From assembly GCA_026692905.1 (NCBI GenBank), contig JAPLNL010000022.1:46931-110930 (forward strand): 64,000 nt of DNA, given 5' to 3'. Position 1 is the first letter of the stretch, and every line of letters starts with the position of its first letter. Source of the DNA: Planctomycetota bacterium. GTDB taxonomy: Bacteria; Planctomycetota; Planctomycetia; Pirellulales; Pirellulaceae. The position numbers and the translations under genes were made by a program. Positions 10,401-17,690 of the stretch are shown one piece after another. Below the pieces are notes generated by a model that saw only the letters and a list, made by a program, of their open reading frames with translations, was not told the DNA's origin and did no database searches.

Positions 10401-11616
10401 TGCACCAAGATCCTGAGGGAGCACCGACGCCGGTGATGCGTACGAATTTCACCGGTGGTTGTTCAGTGAGTGCCGCGGGGCCATGTTTCTTGCTGTCGTT
10501 GTCGGTTTTGTCGAGCAGTATCAGCCAAGACTTTCCATCGACGGAACCTTCGACGCGATGCCGATAGTTCTTATCGCCAAACTCCCAAACGATTTCGATT
10601 TCTTTGACTCGATGCGCGGTTTCCATTTCGAGTTGAAGCCACTGTGGGTAGCTGTCACCGTCGGCACACCAGCGAGTGTCGGCTTTGCCATCGAATGCGA
10701 AGTGGCTATTTTGGTTTGCTTGAGTGCTCGATGCGGTCGCTTTTACGAGCGTGGCTCCCTCGGGTGCCTTGGCTATGCTTTGAGCTGTCGGTGCGGAGAA
10801 CTTGGTTTTATCGATGAAGGTGACTTTGTTTTCACCTTGGTACGGTTGCAAATACTCTGGCGTCAGTTTGTTGCATGCCCAGAGTAGGCCTCGCGTGACC
10901 AACTCGAGATAGCGAGCGTCTTGAACTGTTTCGGTGTTGTGGCCGATGGTGGTGCTGAAGCTTCTTGCTCCTTCAGTCTCGTTGATCCAAGCGACAACAG
11001 CTTCGTCGATACGAGCTTTCTCTGCTTTCCCAACGCTCTGTTTACCAATAGCAAGCGGTTTGGCACCAAAAAGTTTGACGTTGTTGTAGAGTTCTTCTTT
11101 GACGGTCGTCCAGTTGCTGAGCGTGGCGATGATCGGGTGTTTGGAGTCGACGAACTGGATATCGATCGGTTCTTGCGGACCGTGGCCGGTGGATTGAAGC
11201 CCTAGGTGCTTGAACCAAGCGTCGGAGCCAGTTCGGAAGCTGTGCATCGCGCAGTGCAAATGAACAGCGGGGATGGTTTGATGGGTCTGGATGATGCGGT
11301 TTAGGATCGCTGGGTCTTTTACATCGGCAGCGCATTCGTCGTGAATGATGACGTCATAGTCTTCGGCCCAATTGAGTTTGCCGTACAAGGGTAGAATAGG
11401 AGTCGTCGTGCTATTGTCTGTCCAATACACGTCGACTTGGACGTTGGCTCGCGACTGGATGCCTTTGCACAGGGCCTCTTGTTGTTTCGCATAATCGTGG
11501 CAACAGCCGCCGGCGATAAGAAGAGCTCGAATCGTTTTGGGTTTTGAGTCTTGTCCGAAGGAAACGGAGCAGATCAAAGTAGCAAATGCAAGAAATGCGG
11601 CGAAGGTGGTTTTCAT
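7447..11616 (-). CDS. ThuA - discoidin - PVC-type dehydrogenase propeller - HEAT - cytochrome c fusion
   Basis: Secreted giant of 1389 residues. The start is set at ATG 11616 because it opens directly onto a signal peptide (MKTTFAAFLAFATLICSVSFG); the longer frame to 11685 adds 23 residues that spoil it. Domains in order: ThuA-like glutamine-amidotransferase fold (about 28-235, LLIAGGCCHDYAKQQEA), F5/8 type C-like sugar-binding module (about 285-415), PVC-type membrane-bound dehydrogenase beta-propeller (about 460-840, with DVDGDGRADE and NGLSIGADGWLYI), HEAT-like helical repeats (about 840-1220), and a cytochrome c domain with heme motif CGACH at 1267-1271. This architecture is typical of planctomycetes and is linked by inference to oxidation of polysaccharide-derived substrates in the periplasm. 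A lone gene with no sulfatase beside it. Confidence 0.88.
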   Translation of the reverse strand: MKTTFAAFLAFATLICSVSFGQDSKPKTIRALLIAGGCCHDYAKQQEALCKGIQSRANVQVDVYWTDNSTTTPILPLYGKLNWAEDYDVIIHDECAADVKDPAILNRIIQTHQTIPAVHLHCAMHSFRTGSDAWFKHLGLQSTGHGPQEPIDIQFVDSKHPIIATLSNWTTVKEELYNNVKLFGAKPLAIGKQSVGKAEKARIDEAVVAWINETEGARSFSTTIGHNTETVQDARYLELVTRGLLWACNKLTPEYLQPYQGENKVTFIDKTKFSAPTAQSIAKAPEGATLVKATASSTQANQNSHFAFDGKADTRWCADGDSYPQWLQLEMETAHRVKEIEIVWEFGDKNYRHRVEGSVDGKSWLILLDKTDNDSKKHGPAALTEQPPVKFVRITGVGAPSGSWCSIRELKLKGEGIGPLWPADIKNNKGAFVPLQGNPFAKSGNTIPRIEKLSAIEEAAILKDVQVPEGFEATVFASPPAVNYPVFVAASVDGTLYVSSDGNGSLGRDPQRGRVIRLRDVDGDGRADETKVFCEIDAPRGLVWDHDRLFVMHPPHLSAFIDTNGDGVADQQKILVKNLAFGYDKRPADHTTNGLSIGADGWLYIAGGDFGFMDAEGTDGRKLTHRGGGVLRVRPDGTGLEIYATGTRNILEVAISPQMDMFARDNTNDGGGWDVRMHHFTGMDNHGYPRLYKNFSDECIQPLADYGGGSGCGAVYIDEPGFGKWGNAPFTADWGTGSLFRHSVAPRGATFEETAKPESFIKMTRPTDADVDGNSRMYCASWRGATFDWAGPDVGYIVCVKPKGFQPAPMPVFGKATDSELIETLQSNSYRRRIEAQRELMRRGNKSYQSLLETSLASRSADRNLLDRIQTTATEQELVQSLGHADPVVVHTAIRCAAQRGIFAACFKTLDEGKVASQPILRALAMMHRSEVVDGLLARLDKASSSQLRREILFALCRLHFVEGVWKGDSWGTRPDTRGPYYQPEPWSETEKIASALRKVLDKAVPEDAAYLIETMQRNRIESNDSLERMLTLAKTNEQLLGPALAQLASAKEIPASGMELLLRLVNKPDASAAMLSDAVIALSKSNTEDTPLAILTALSKIQRIKEADKDRKNAREAFVNSATLDPHVSTFDELAKVANTDIGFWADVELLAIGSRKNGSPETLQVAQKAIEKLWQQPDRRGRLMQAAAEIGNRSLDSKILKATEDPDESVAKIAKSVVKQLKIAPATKDSTPKISTLSMEEAIAQVVSIRGDVAHGKEVFAKANCGACHTVRQDEVQKGPYLGTIAKTYKRPELTVAVMEPSKTIAQGFITNLILTKDGAVQSGFVTNELTDRVTIRDQKGAEITLMKNEIEERKTSPTSVMPTGVMDEFTTHDLASLIDYLESLVL

Positions 11617-11701
11617 GATGAAGAAAGTGGTGGGATGAGTGGAGGTGGGAAGGGAGAGACCCAGTAAACGACATTGTTTTGTCAAAAGGTTGAAAACCTA
11701 T

Positions 11702-11760
11702 GGGAGAGCGAGGCTCCTGCCGAGCTTGCGACACCACGGTTCGGCAGGAGCCTCACCCCC
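11702..11760. repeat. REP-like palindrome, family A
   Basis: Arms GGGAGAGCGAGGCTCCTGCC and GGCAGGAGCCTCACCCCC face each other around a 17-base centre. The element lies in the 345-base gap between two minus-strand genes. The rest of the gap (11761-11961) holds a short GGCAC/GTGCC hairpin near 11823 and nothing else recognisable. Confidence 0.7.
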
Positions 11761-11961
11761 ACGAATAACAAAATGTTTAGATCGTACCAATGAAAACATG
11801 TCGGGGTTGTTTGGCGGGAGGGGCACAACTAGTGCCGGTGGGGTATTCAGTTTAGTTGCAGAAAACTCAAGTGGAGTTCTGCGTGGCGCAGATTGAATAG
11901 GATTCGATCTTCATGACTCATCGGGCCAAATGCGGGGCTGTTGTGCACAGCGAGTTCGGGC

Positions 11962-13044
11962 TCAAGGGTTATTGCTCGCTAGGCGTTTGAAATAAGCTTC
12001 GATGACTTCGCGGAAATGGCTCGGCATATCTTTCGTAATATTCTGCAAAGCTTCCTGGCGTTGAGCAGGGGGCAGATTGCCCCAGCCACTTCCATTTCCG
12101 ATGTCTTTTTGGTCAACATCGCCATTCCCTTTTTGCCCTGCGACTTGGTTGTCGTCCGCCGGCTTTCCTTGCGACGGTTGCTGCTGCTTGGATTTGCCGC
12201 CGCTCTTTTGTTGTTGTTGCTGTTGTTGTTCTTGCTGTTGCTGTTCCAGCTTGTCGATCATTTTGTCGAGCTTATCGACGATGGCTTGTTCTTTGTCACG
12301 TACGGTTTTGCCAGCTCGTCCCAGGGCAAGTCGTCGTTCGACATCGTTCATCATGCGAGCGATTTCGTCGAGAGAATCTTCTTTAAAGGGTTTGATGTCA
12401 GATTGCATGAGGCGAGCCGTGATGGCGTAACGGGTGGGAAGTTCCGTCTCTCTTTCCAGCAATTTTTCGAGCGTTTCGAGACAGGCGGTGCGTTGCATCA
12501 GATGATGCTGGCAGACGCCCATGCAGAAAAGCCATGTGGCAGGGTCCGAGGTGGATTCTTGGGCCAAGGGGAGGAGTCGCTGCAAAGCCTCGTCGTAAAG
12601 TCCGTGGTGGACCATGTATCGGCAACAGATCAATTGCAGGTCCGAACGCAACCAAGCGGGAATACTGCCATTCGCCAAAATTGAGCTCAGTTGAGCATCC
12701 ATCTTGGCGAAGTTCTCGGCGGCAAAAGGGGCATCGAGTATGGCCTTGAGCACAGCGACAGTCGTTTCGCTTTTGGCTGTCGCATTCAAAACGTAGTCGA
12801 GCAAACCAACGCCGCGCAGGCCAGCTGCATCCGTTCCGTCAAACTTGATTTGACTTCGTTCGATCTCGGGTACGCGACTTTGAAGATAAGTGTTGATCTG
12901 CTGAACGACTTTTTCACTCTCAGGCCAATTCCAACTCGACTGTTTTTTGAGGAGTTGGGGATCAGAACCATTTAGAAGTGTAGCGAACAGCGAAAGTAAC
13001 AGCCAGCAAGTGGCTGTCATCCTAAGCAGGTCGTTTCGAAGCAT
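11962..13044 (-). CDS. Exported protein with TPR-like helices and a Gln-rich segment
   Basis: Unknown protein of 360 residues. Residues 1-26 look like a signal peptide (MTATCWLLLSLFATLLNG after a short basic start). The middle (about 130-215) holds paired helices such as LQLICCRYMVHHGLYDEALQ and WLFCMGVCQHHLMQRTACLE that fit tetratricopeptide repeats. Residues 255-275 are a coiled-coil-like helix leading into a glutamine run (EQQQQEQQQQQQQ, about 264-276) and a low-complexity Gly/Gln/Lys linker. The C-terminus (LPPAQRQEALQNITKDMPSH) is ordered and helical. Planctomycetes often carry such proteins beside BatA/BatD genes, but none is present here. No function is assigned. Confidence 0.7.
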   Translation of the reverse strand: MLRNDLLRMTATCWLLLSLFATLLNGSDPQLLKKQSSWNWPESEKVVQQINTYLQSRVPEIERSQIKFDGTDAAGLRGVGLLDYVLNATAKSETTVAVLKAILDAPFAAENFAKMDAQLSSILANGSIPAWLRSDLQLICCRYMVHHGLYDEALQRLLPLAQESTSDPATWLFCMGVCQHHLMQRTACLETLEKLLERETELPTRYAITARLMQSDIKPFKEDSLDEIARMMNDVERRLALGRAGKTVRDKEQAIVDKLDKMIDKLEQQQQEQQQQQQQKSGGKSKQQQPSQGKPADDNQVAGQKGNGDVDQKDIGNGSGWGNLPPAQRQEALQNITKDMPSHFREVIEAYFKRLASNNP

Positions 13045-13580
13045 TTGTTGTTCCGCTGCTGTGATTTGGGGGAGTATTGCGAGGCTGTTCTTGATCCCTC
13101 GGTAACGCTGAGCTTCATTGGCCGGGATCGCCCTTCATGCAAGTATACAGCGGCCTCAACCAGCTTGCATCCATTCGTTGCATTCCGCACAGTTTTACAA
13201 CGTTTTTATTGAGTTTTACTCGCCCCCATTGGACAATTTGGCGGTATACCCCGGGCAAAATTTTCTTTTGGCGACGCAACTGCCGTCTAGCTGGCAACTT
13301 AGCTGAAAACCCCTCTTTTGGGTTAGTTGCCAGGTGGGTTTTGCACCCCAACAATCACCGCTGACTGCACAGATAAAAGTCCGTTCCGGTAAAAGCGACC
13401 GCTCCGACCCCCTCTTTTGGGTGCGGACCGGCCTTTTTGCCAAATTCAATTTGAAGGGACACGGACTTCAAAGCAGACTTGTTGGAGCAGGGACGCGACC
13501 CGAAACCAAGGCTGGCCACAGTTGGAACACTGTGGCGGGCTGTCACCTTTATAATCGTAGAACCAAGATCGCGTCCAATC
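13045..13580. other. 536-base intergenic region with two similar hairpins
   Basis: No open frame here looks coding. A hairpin at 13292-13332 pairs TGGCAACT with AGTTGCCA and has an inner AACCC/GGGTT stem. A second, weaker hairpin near 13405-13426 carries the same 14-base loop sequence CCCCTCTTTTGGGT and is followed by a T run (CCTTTTTG). These could be transcript ends or structured leader RNA for the downstream plus-strand gene. Confidence 0.4.
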
Positions 13581-14259
13581 ATGGCCAATGTTGACCGTGC
13601 TTATAACACTGTTCGTTCTGAGCTTGCTGAGCTAGGACTACTTGCTGATGGAGTCTATCTAGACACCGTTGAACTGTGCATTTCGAATGTGAAAAGCTCA
13701 GGTGAGCGAGGATATGTGTTTGAACAGGTGGGTCACTACGGCAAGCGTGGTTATCGACCAGGTGTCATTTATCTCCCTCGAGATCTTCCTCATCAGCCAT
13801 ACAAACCAGGCATGACGTTGTGCGATACGATTCGTCACGAGTACGCACATGCTTGGTACTACATCGACCCAAGCTTTTTCCGCCAAGAGTGGTTCCAGCG
13901 AACGTTTGGCGAGGCTTACAGCAACTGCACAGCCACCCCCTACCAAACTTGGAGACGCCATTTAAAGCGGGATCCAGAATACCAAGCGGGCAAGCGACGA
14001 TGCCGAAGTGAGCAAGGCAAGCTGAAGTTCTTCTACGGTTGCTTGTTCCAGCAATTCATTACGGATTACGCATCGACGAACTCGAGCGAAGACTTCGCCG
14101 AGACGTTCATGTTCTTCCTCAAGTATCGGCGATCCCTCGCGAGATTCCGAAATCGGCCTGTGGTTTATCACAAGCTGAAGATGGTAGAACGAGCGGTGGA
14201 CATGGCTAGCCGCAAGGTGAAGCAGTTTGCTTACCGAACGTATCGCTCTCGGACCGCTT

Positions 14260-14261
<2 letters not shown>
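13581..14261 (+). CDS. Small HExxH zinc metallopeptidase-like protein
   Basis: A 226-residue protein with no signal peptide. The zinc-binding helix reads RHEYAHAW with H86, E87 and H90. A likely third ligand is E170 in NSSEDFAETF, the gluzincin-like arrangement in which a downstream glutamate completes the site. The C-terminus is strongly basic and helical. The start is placed at ATG 13581; an upstream ATG at 13479 would add 34 residues that run through hairpin sequence and look non-coding. It is followed within a base or two by the heptamer array at 14260, so the stop codon lies in the first repeat. The exact peptidase family and substrate are not recognised. Confidence 0.7.
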
Positions 14262-14413
<152 letters not shown>

Positions 14414-14416
14414 CCC

Positions 14417-14530
14417 CTGTAAACATGTTTCCAACGAGTTTACCTAAGTCATTCATTGCTCGGGAGGGTGAGGCTCCTGCCGAACCTTTGCAGGTTTTCA
14501 ATGGAATTGACTTTGCAAAGATGTTTACAG
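14417..14530. mobile_element. MITE-like element, copy 1 (114 bases)
   Basis: The ends CTGTAAACAT and ATGTTTACAG form perfect 10-base terminal inverted repeats. The interior matches the element at 41327-41473 almost base for base except for one internal deletion that removes the second arm of its family A palindrome. Outside it the heptamer-like sequence resumes: CAGAGGGCAGCGG stands at 14399-14411 and again at 14531-14543, which looks like a target duplication or a split array. No transposase is encoded. The rest of the gap up to 14789 shows nothing recognisable. Confidence 0.75.
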
Positions 14531-14789
14531 CAGAGGGCAGCGGTCAGCGGTCGGTTTTCACGTTGCGGTTGTCCATAAATGCAGGTAAGTCAACGGCAAG
14601 TGGCCTTCCCCCAATGCAAAGTCCCCCTCGGCAAGAGTGACTGACAACGGAACACCGAAAACGTGACTGAAAATGGAAAACGAACAACTGAAAACTATTT
14701 GGTCGAATTTTTTAACAAACACCTTTATCTACACATTTGGCTAAACTGATCGCTCGCCCGTTCGTATCTTTTCGTTTTTCAGGCATTCG

Positions 14790-15968
14790 ATGGCTTCAAA
14801 CCGCATCCGCGTTCTCTTGTGTTCGTCCTCCATGGATGGCGGCGGTAGTGAAAAGCAACTTTTGTATTTGCTCAAGGGACTCGACCGCACTCGATTCGAG
14901 CCCATTCTCTATCTTCTGTATGAGTCGGGCGTGTTGCTTGATGAGGTCCCCAAGGACGTAAAGCGATTTGCGTTTTGGACAGACAACGCTTTTCCGCGTT
15001 GGAACTGGCCAGGACGAATTCATCATTTGCAGGTGCGACACATGGCCAAGGTTCTGCAACGCGAGGAGATCGACGCAGTTTATGACCGACTGTTTCACAT
15101 GACTCTCATAACGGGACCAGCGACTCAGCGAACCCAAACGCCTCGTATTTCCACGATCGTTTCTCCGCCTCAGTACGACCTGGCTCGATCGGAAAAACGT
15201 TGGCTCTCCATGAAAAAGCGAACGCTTCGAAAAGCCTATTCGACCGCTTCGGCACTTCTCACCGTTGGTGCAGGGACCGCGGACAATGCTTCGGATTACT
15301 ACAACATCCCTCGCAATGATTTTCAAGTCATGGTGAGCCCGATCGACATCGAACGCATCGATTCCGAATGCCAAAGACTTTGGACTGGGTCGATCCTTCG
15401 TCCCAATCGAAAGCAGATCATTTCGATTGGTCGGCTAAGCGATGAAAAAGGACACCGCTATTTGATACAAGCCTTTGCTAAATACTTAGAGGCCGCCAAA
15501 TCGGAAGTAGTGCCACCTTCTGACTTGCACCTGGTTGGGGACGGTGTCCTTCGAAAAGAGCTTCAAAGTCTTGCGGCGAGTCTAGGCGTAGACGAGAGTG
15601 TTTTCTTTCATGGTCAAATCCAAAGTCCCTTTTCGTTACTTAAACAATGCGACTTGATCTGTTTACCATCCATTTACGAGGGCATGCCGAACGTCCTGTT
15701 AGAAGCGATGGCATGCAAAGTTCCGATCCTCGCAACCAATACGACGCAAGGTGCAGGGGAACTGTTTCGCACACACGCATTGGGGACGCTGGTACCCAAA
15801 GCCAACGCCGAGGAACTTGCGAAAGCCATTCAAGATCGCTTCGTAAATCCAGCACCCTGGCTAGAAAAGCTCGAGCCCGCTCGAGCCTACGTCGAAACGC
15901 ATCATAGCCTAAGCACCTGGATCGAAAACATCAGCCAGATTTTGGAAAACATTGCTAGGAAGAACTGA
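14790..15968 (+). CDS. Glycosyltransferase family 4
   Basis: A 392-residue cytosolic GT-B-fold enzyme predicted to move a sugar from a nucleotide-sugar donor to a lipid-linked or surface glycan. The N-terminal half begins with RVLLCSSSMDGGGSEKQLLY, where the Gly-rich loop binds the acceptor or donor phosphates. The C-terminal half has ISIGRLSDEKGHRYLIQAFA, LVGDG, FHGQIQS and the EX7E-type motif in YEGMPNVLLEAMACKVPILA near residue 298. Length is normal for GT4. It is a lone plus-strand gene preceded by repeats, so no pathway can be named. Confidence 0.9.
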   Translation: MASNRIRVLLCSSSMDGGGSEKQLLYLLKGLDRTRFEPILYLLYESGVLLDEVPKDVKRFAFWTDNAFPRWNWPGRIHHLQVRHMAKVLQREEIDAVYDRLFHMTLITGPATQRTQTPRISTIVSPPQYDLARSEKRWLSMKKRTLRKAYSTASALLTVGAGTADNASDYYNIPRNDFQVMVSPIDIERIDSECQRLWTGSILRPNRKQIISIGRLSDEKGHRYLIQAFAKYLEAAKSEVVPPSDLHLVGDGVLRKELQSLAASLGVDESVFFHGQIQSPFSLLKQCDLICLPSIYEGMPNVLLEAMACKVPILATNTTQGAGELFRTHALGTLVPKANAEELAKAIQDRFVNPAPWLEKLEPARAYVETHHSLSTWIENISQILENIARKN

Positions 15969-16043
15969 GTCGATTGAGCTGCACTTTCTTGATGGCATGA
16001 TAAGGGGTAGGGAATGAAAACGTTTGGTGTGGCTCAGTAGGTT

Positions 16044-16688
16044 TCAACCTGCTTTTGAAACCAATTCACGGGACACTTGCCGCAACCTTCGAATCACCGT
16101 TGCGATACAGCCGAGACAAATGATGGACAACGCAATCTTTATCACACTGCTAGGCTCAAAATATCCACTCAGCATGGGCAGGGCGACGACGGTTCCGGAT
16201 AGAACCGCCATGCGATGCTGCTTGGCCATCGGCCCAGAGAAATAATGATTGGTACCAACCGCCGCCCCGAGGACACGCGTATAAGCCGTCATCACAGCCA
16301 GGAACGATGCGGCAATGGCTAAGACCAACAACATCGGATCGGACGGGGCAATCAATGCGACTCCCATCAAGATTGCAGTATCCGCAATCCGATCTGGAAA
16401 TTCGTTGTAGACGTCACCCAACGGACTCTTCTTGGCACCTTCGATTGCGACCATCCCGTCCAGCAGATTGCACATTAAACGAAGCTGGATCCCTAGCAGC
16501 GCAAAGATGCTCGCGGCCCACGTTCCCGATGCAAAGAGCCAAAACGCAGTCGGCACCAAAAGCGAGAAGACGACACTGCATACCGAAATTTGATTCGGCG
16601 TTACCGACGTCTTGGCAAGCCATTTCGCAAACCGTTGAATCGAACCGATCGAACGAGCCTTGATCGGCCTCCGATTTTCAATAGCCAC
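16044..16688 (-). CDS. CDP-alcohol phosphatidyltransferase family protein (YnbA-like)
   Basis: A 214-residue membrane enzyme predicted to transfer a phosphatidyl group from CDP-diacylglycerol (or similar) to an alcohol. The CDP-alcohol signature is present with changes: D77-G78, A81, G91 and D99 are kept, but the usual Arg after A81 is Ile and the third Asp is Asn (N95, in GDVYNEFPDR). From memory of the family, an N-E pair at that place is also found in E. coli YnbA-type proteins, so this is probably a subfamily trait. Several hydrophobic segments follow. GTG start at 16688, one base after the stop of the cytidylyltransferase, so the two form an operon. Confidence 0.85.
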   Translation of the reverse strand: MAIENRRPIKARSIGSIQRFAKWLAKTSVTPNQISVCSVVFSLLVPTAFWLFASGTWAASIFALLGIQLRLMCNLLDGMVAIEGAKKSPLGDVYNEFPDRIADTAILMGVALIAPSDPMLLVLAIAASFLAVMTAYTRVLGAAVGTNHYFSGPMAKQHRMAVLSGTVVALPMLSGYFEPSSVIKIALSIICLGCIATVIRRLRQVSRELVSKAG

Positions 16689-16689
16689 T

Positions 16690-17466
16690 TTACTTACTCG
16701 CTACATAAAGGAAGAGGTACTTTAAACCGTACAACGTCGGCGCAGTAAAGACGATACTATCTAGCCGATCCAAGACACCTCCGTGCCCAGGAATCAATCG
16801 ACTGAAGTCCTTGACTCCTACCGTGCGTTTGATCGATGAGAACATCAAATCACCGGAAACACCGCTCAAGGCAATACAGAAACCGACCAGAAGGGATTGC
16901 CATGCATTCAAATCGAGCATGACAGGAGCCAAGATCAATGACAAGAACGAGGTCATAATGAGCCCGCCAACAAATCCTGCGACTGTTTTGTTCGGGCTGA
17001 TCTCGACGACAAGTTTACGCCTCCCAAACAACTTGCCAGAAATGAATTGAAAAACGTCATTTAGCTCCGTGACCAAAAACAAGAACAGGAACGCAACTAC
17101 GGGATCGATGCGCCGAACTTCGCTTGGGTGAATGTTGAGAAACAGCAAGCCTGGCGCGACACTCAGCGAGTACACGCACAGCATCAAACCGCTTTGTGTC
17201 GACCATAAATTCTGAATCAAGCCATCGATCTTTCGCCGAGAGAGCATGATGAACGGTAAATAAATGTAAGTCATAACCGGGACAATAAACAAAAAGAAAT
17301 TCTTCCATTCGAGGAAGATGAAGGTGTAATGCGACAAAACCAGAGCCGACAACGAAAGCTTTTCCAATGGCCCGATGAAAGTTAGCTTTTGAACATCGAG
17401 GAATTCCTTTAAAGCCAAGAAGCTCGCAAAACAAAAAAGCACAATGAGGCCGCTCGAACCAGCCAA
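16690..17466 (-). CDS. CdsA/YnbB-like phosphatidate cytidylyltransferase (downstream part)
   Basis: Polytopic membrane enzyme predicted to make CDP-diacylglycerol from phosphatidate and CTP. The cytidylyltransferase signature is perfect: SSIKRTVGVKDFSRLIPGHG followed by GVLDRLDS, near residues 211-238 of this frame. The only normal start in the open frame is a TTG at 17466, giving 258 residues. That removes the first membrane helix expected for this family. The same frame is open upstream of an amber codon at 17500-17502 back to an ATG at 17649, and the joined product would be about 319 residues. The activity of this gene is therefore uncertain. It runs directly into the CDP-alcohol transferase gene. 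Confidence 0.8.
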   Translation of the reverse strand: MAGSSGLIVLFCFASFLALKEFLDVQKLTFIGPLEKLSLSALVLSHYTFIFLEWKNFFLFIVPVMTYIYLPFIMLSRRKIDGLIQNLWSTQSGLMLCVYSLSVAPGLLFLNIHPSEVRRIDPVVAFLFLFLVTELNDVFQFISGKLFGRRKLVVEISPNKTVAGFVGGLIMTSFLSLILAPVMLDLNAWQSLLVGFCIALSGVSGDLMFSSIKRTVGVKDFSRLIPGHGGVLDRLDSIVFTAPTLYGLKYLFLYVASK

Positions 17467-17499
17467 GCAAGCAACCCCAAGCAGACCATTAATAATCCA

Positions 17500-17649
17500 C
17501 TAGCCTCCGATAATCTCCCAAACTTTGACAAACGTTTTGTTCTCCGGCTGACACGTTTTCATGAAGGCTGTAAACAGCGTCGCACAGATCAAAAACGAGA
17601 ATCCACCAACGAGACCGTAGACTAGGATTGGACTTAAGTGGTTGAACAT
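17500..17649 (-). pseudogene. N-terminal part of the cytidylyltransferase gene, cut off by an in-frame TAG
   Basis: From ATG 17649 the frame encodes 49 residues (MFNHLSPILVYGLVGG..., one membrane helix, then VKVWEIIGG) and stops at TAG 17500-17502. The next codons in the same frame read WIINGLLGVACLAGSSG and continue into the cytidylyltransferase. E. coli YnbB has a WW pair at about this place, so TAG could have replaced a Trp TGG codon. A real mutation, a sequencing error, suppression, or a genuine 49-residue protein are all possible. Confidence 0.5.
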
Positions 17650-17690
17650 AGTTTCAGGATTCTAGCGGAACGACGCGAACGCCTGATACT

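Noticed and set aside
11617..11685. Extended N-terminus of the ThuA-containing giant
   Set aside because: The extra 23 residues place the signal peptide in the interior.
12016..12684. Plus-strand frame with a Leu run
   Set aside because: It is antisense to the Gln-rich protein; the Leu run is the complement of CAG/CAA codons.
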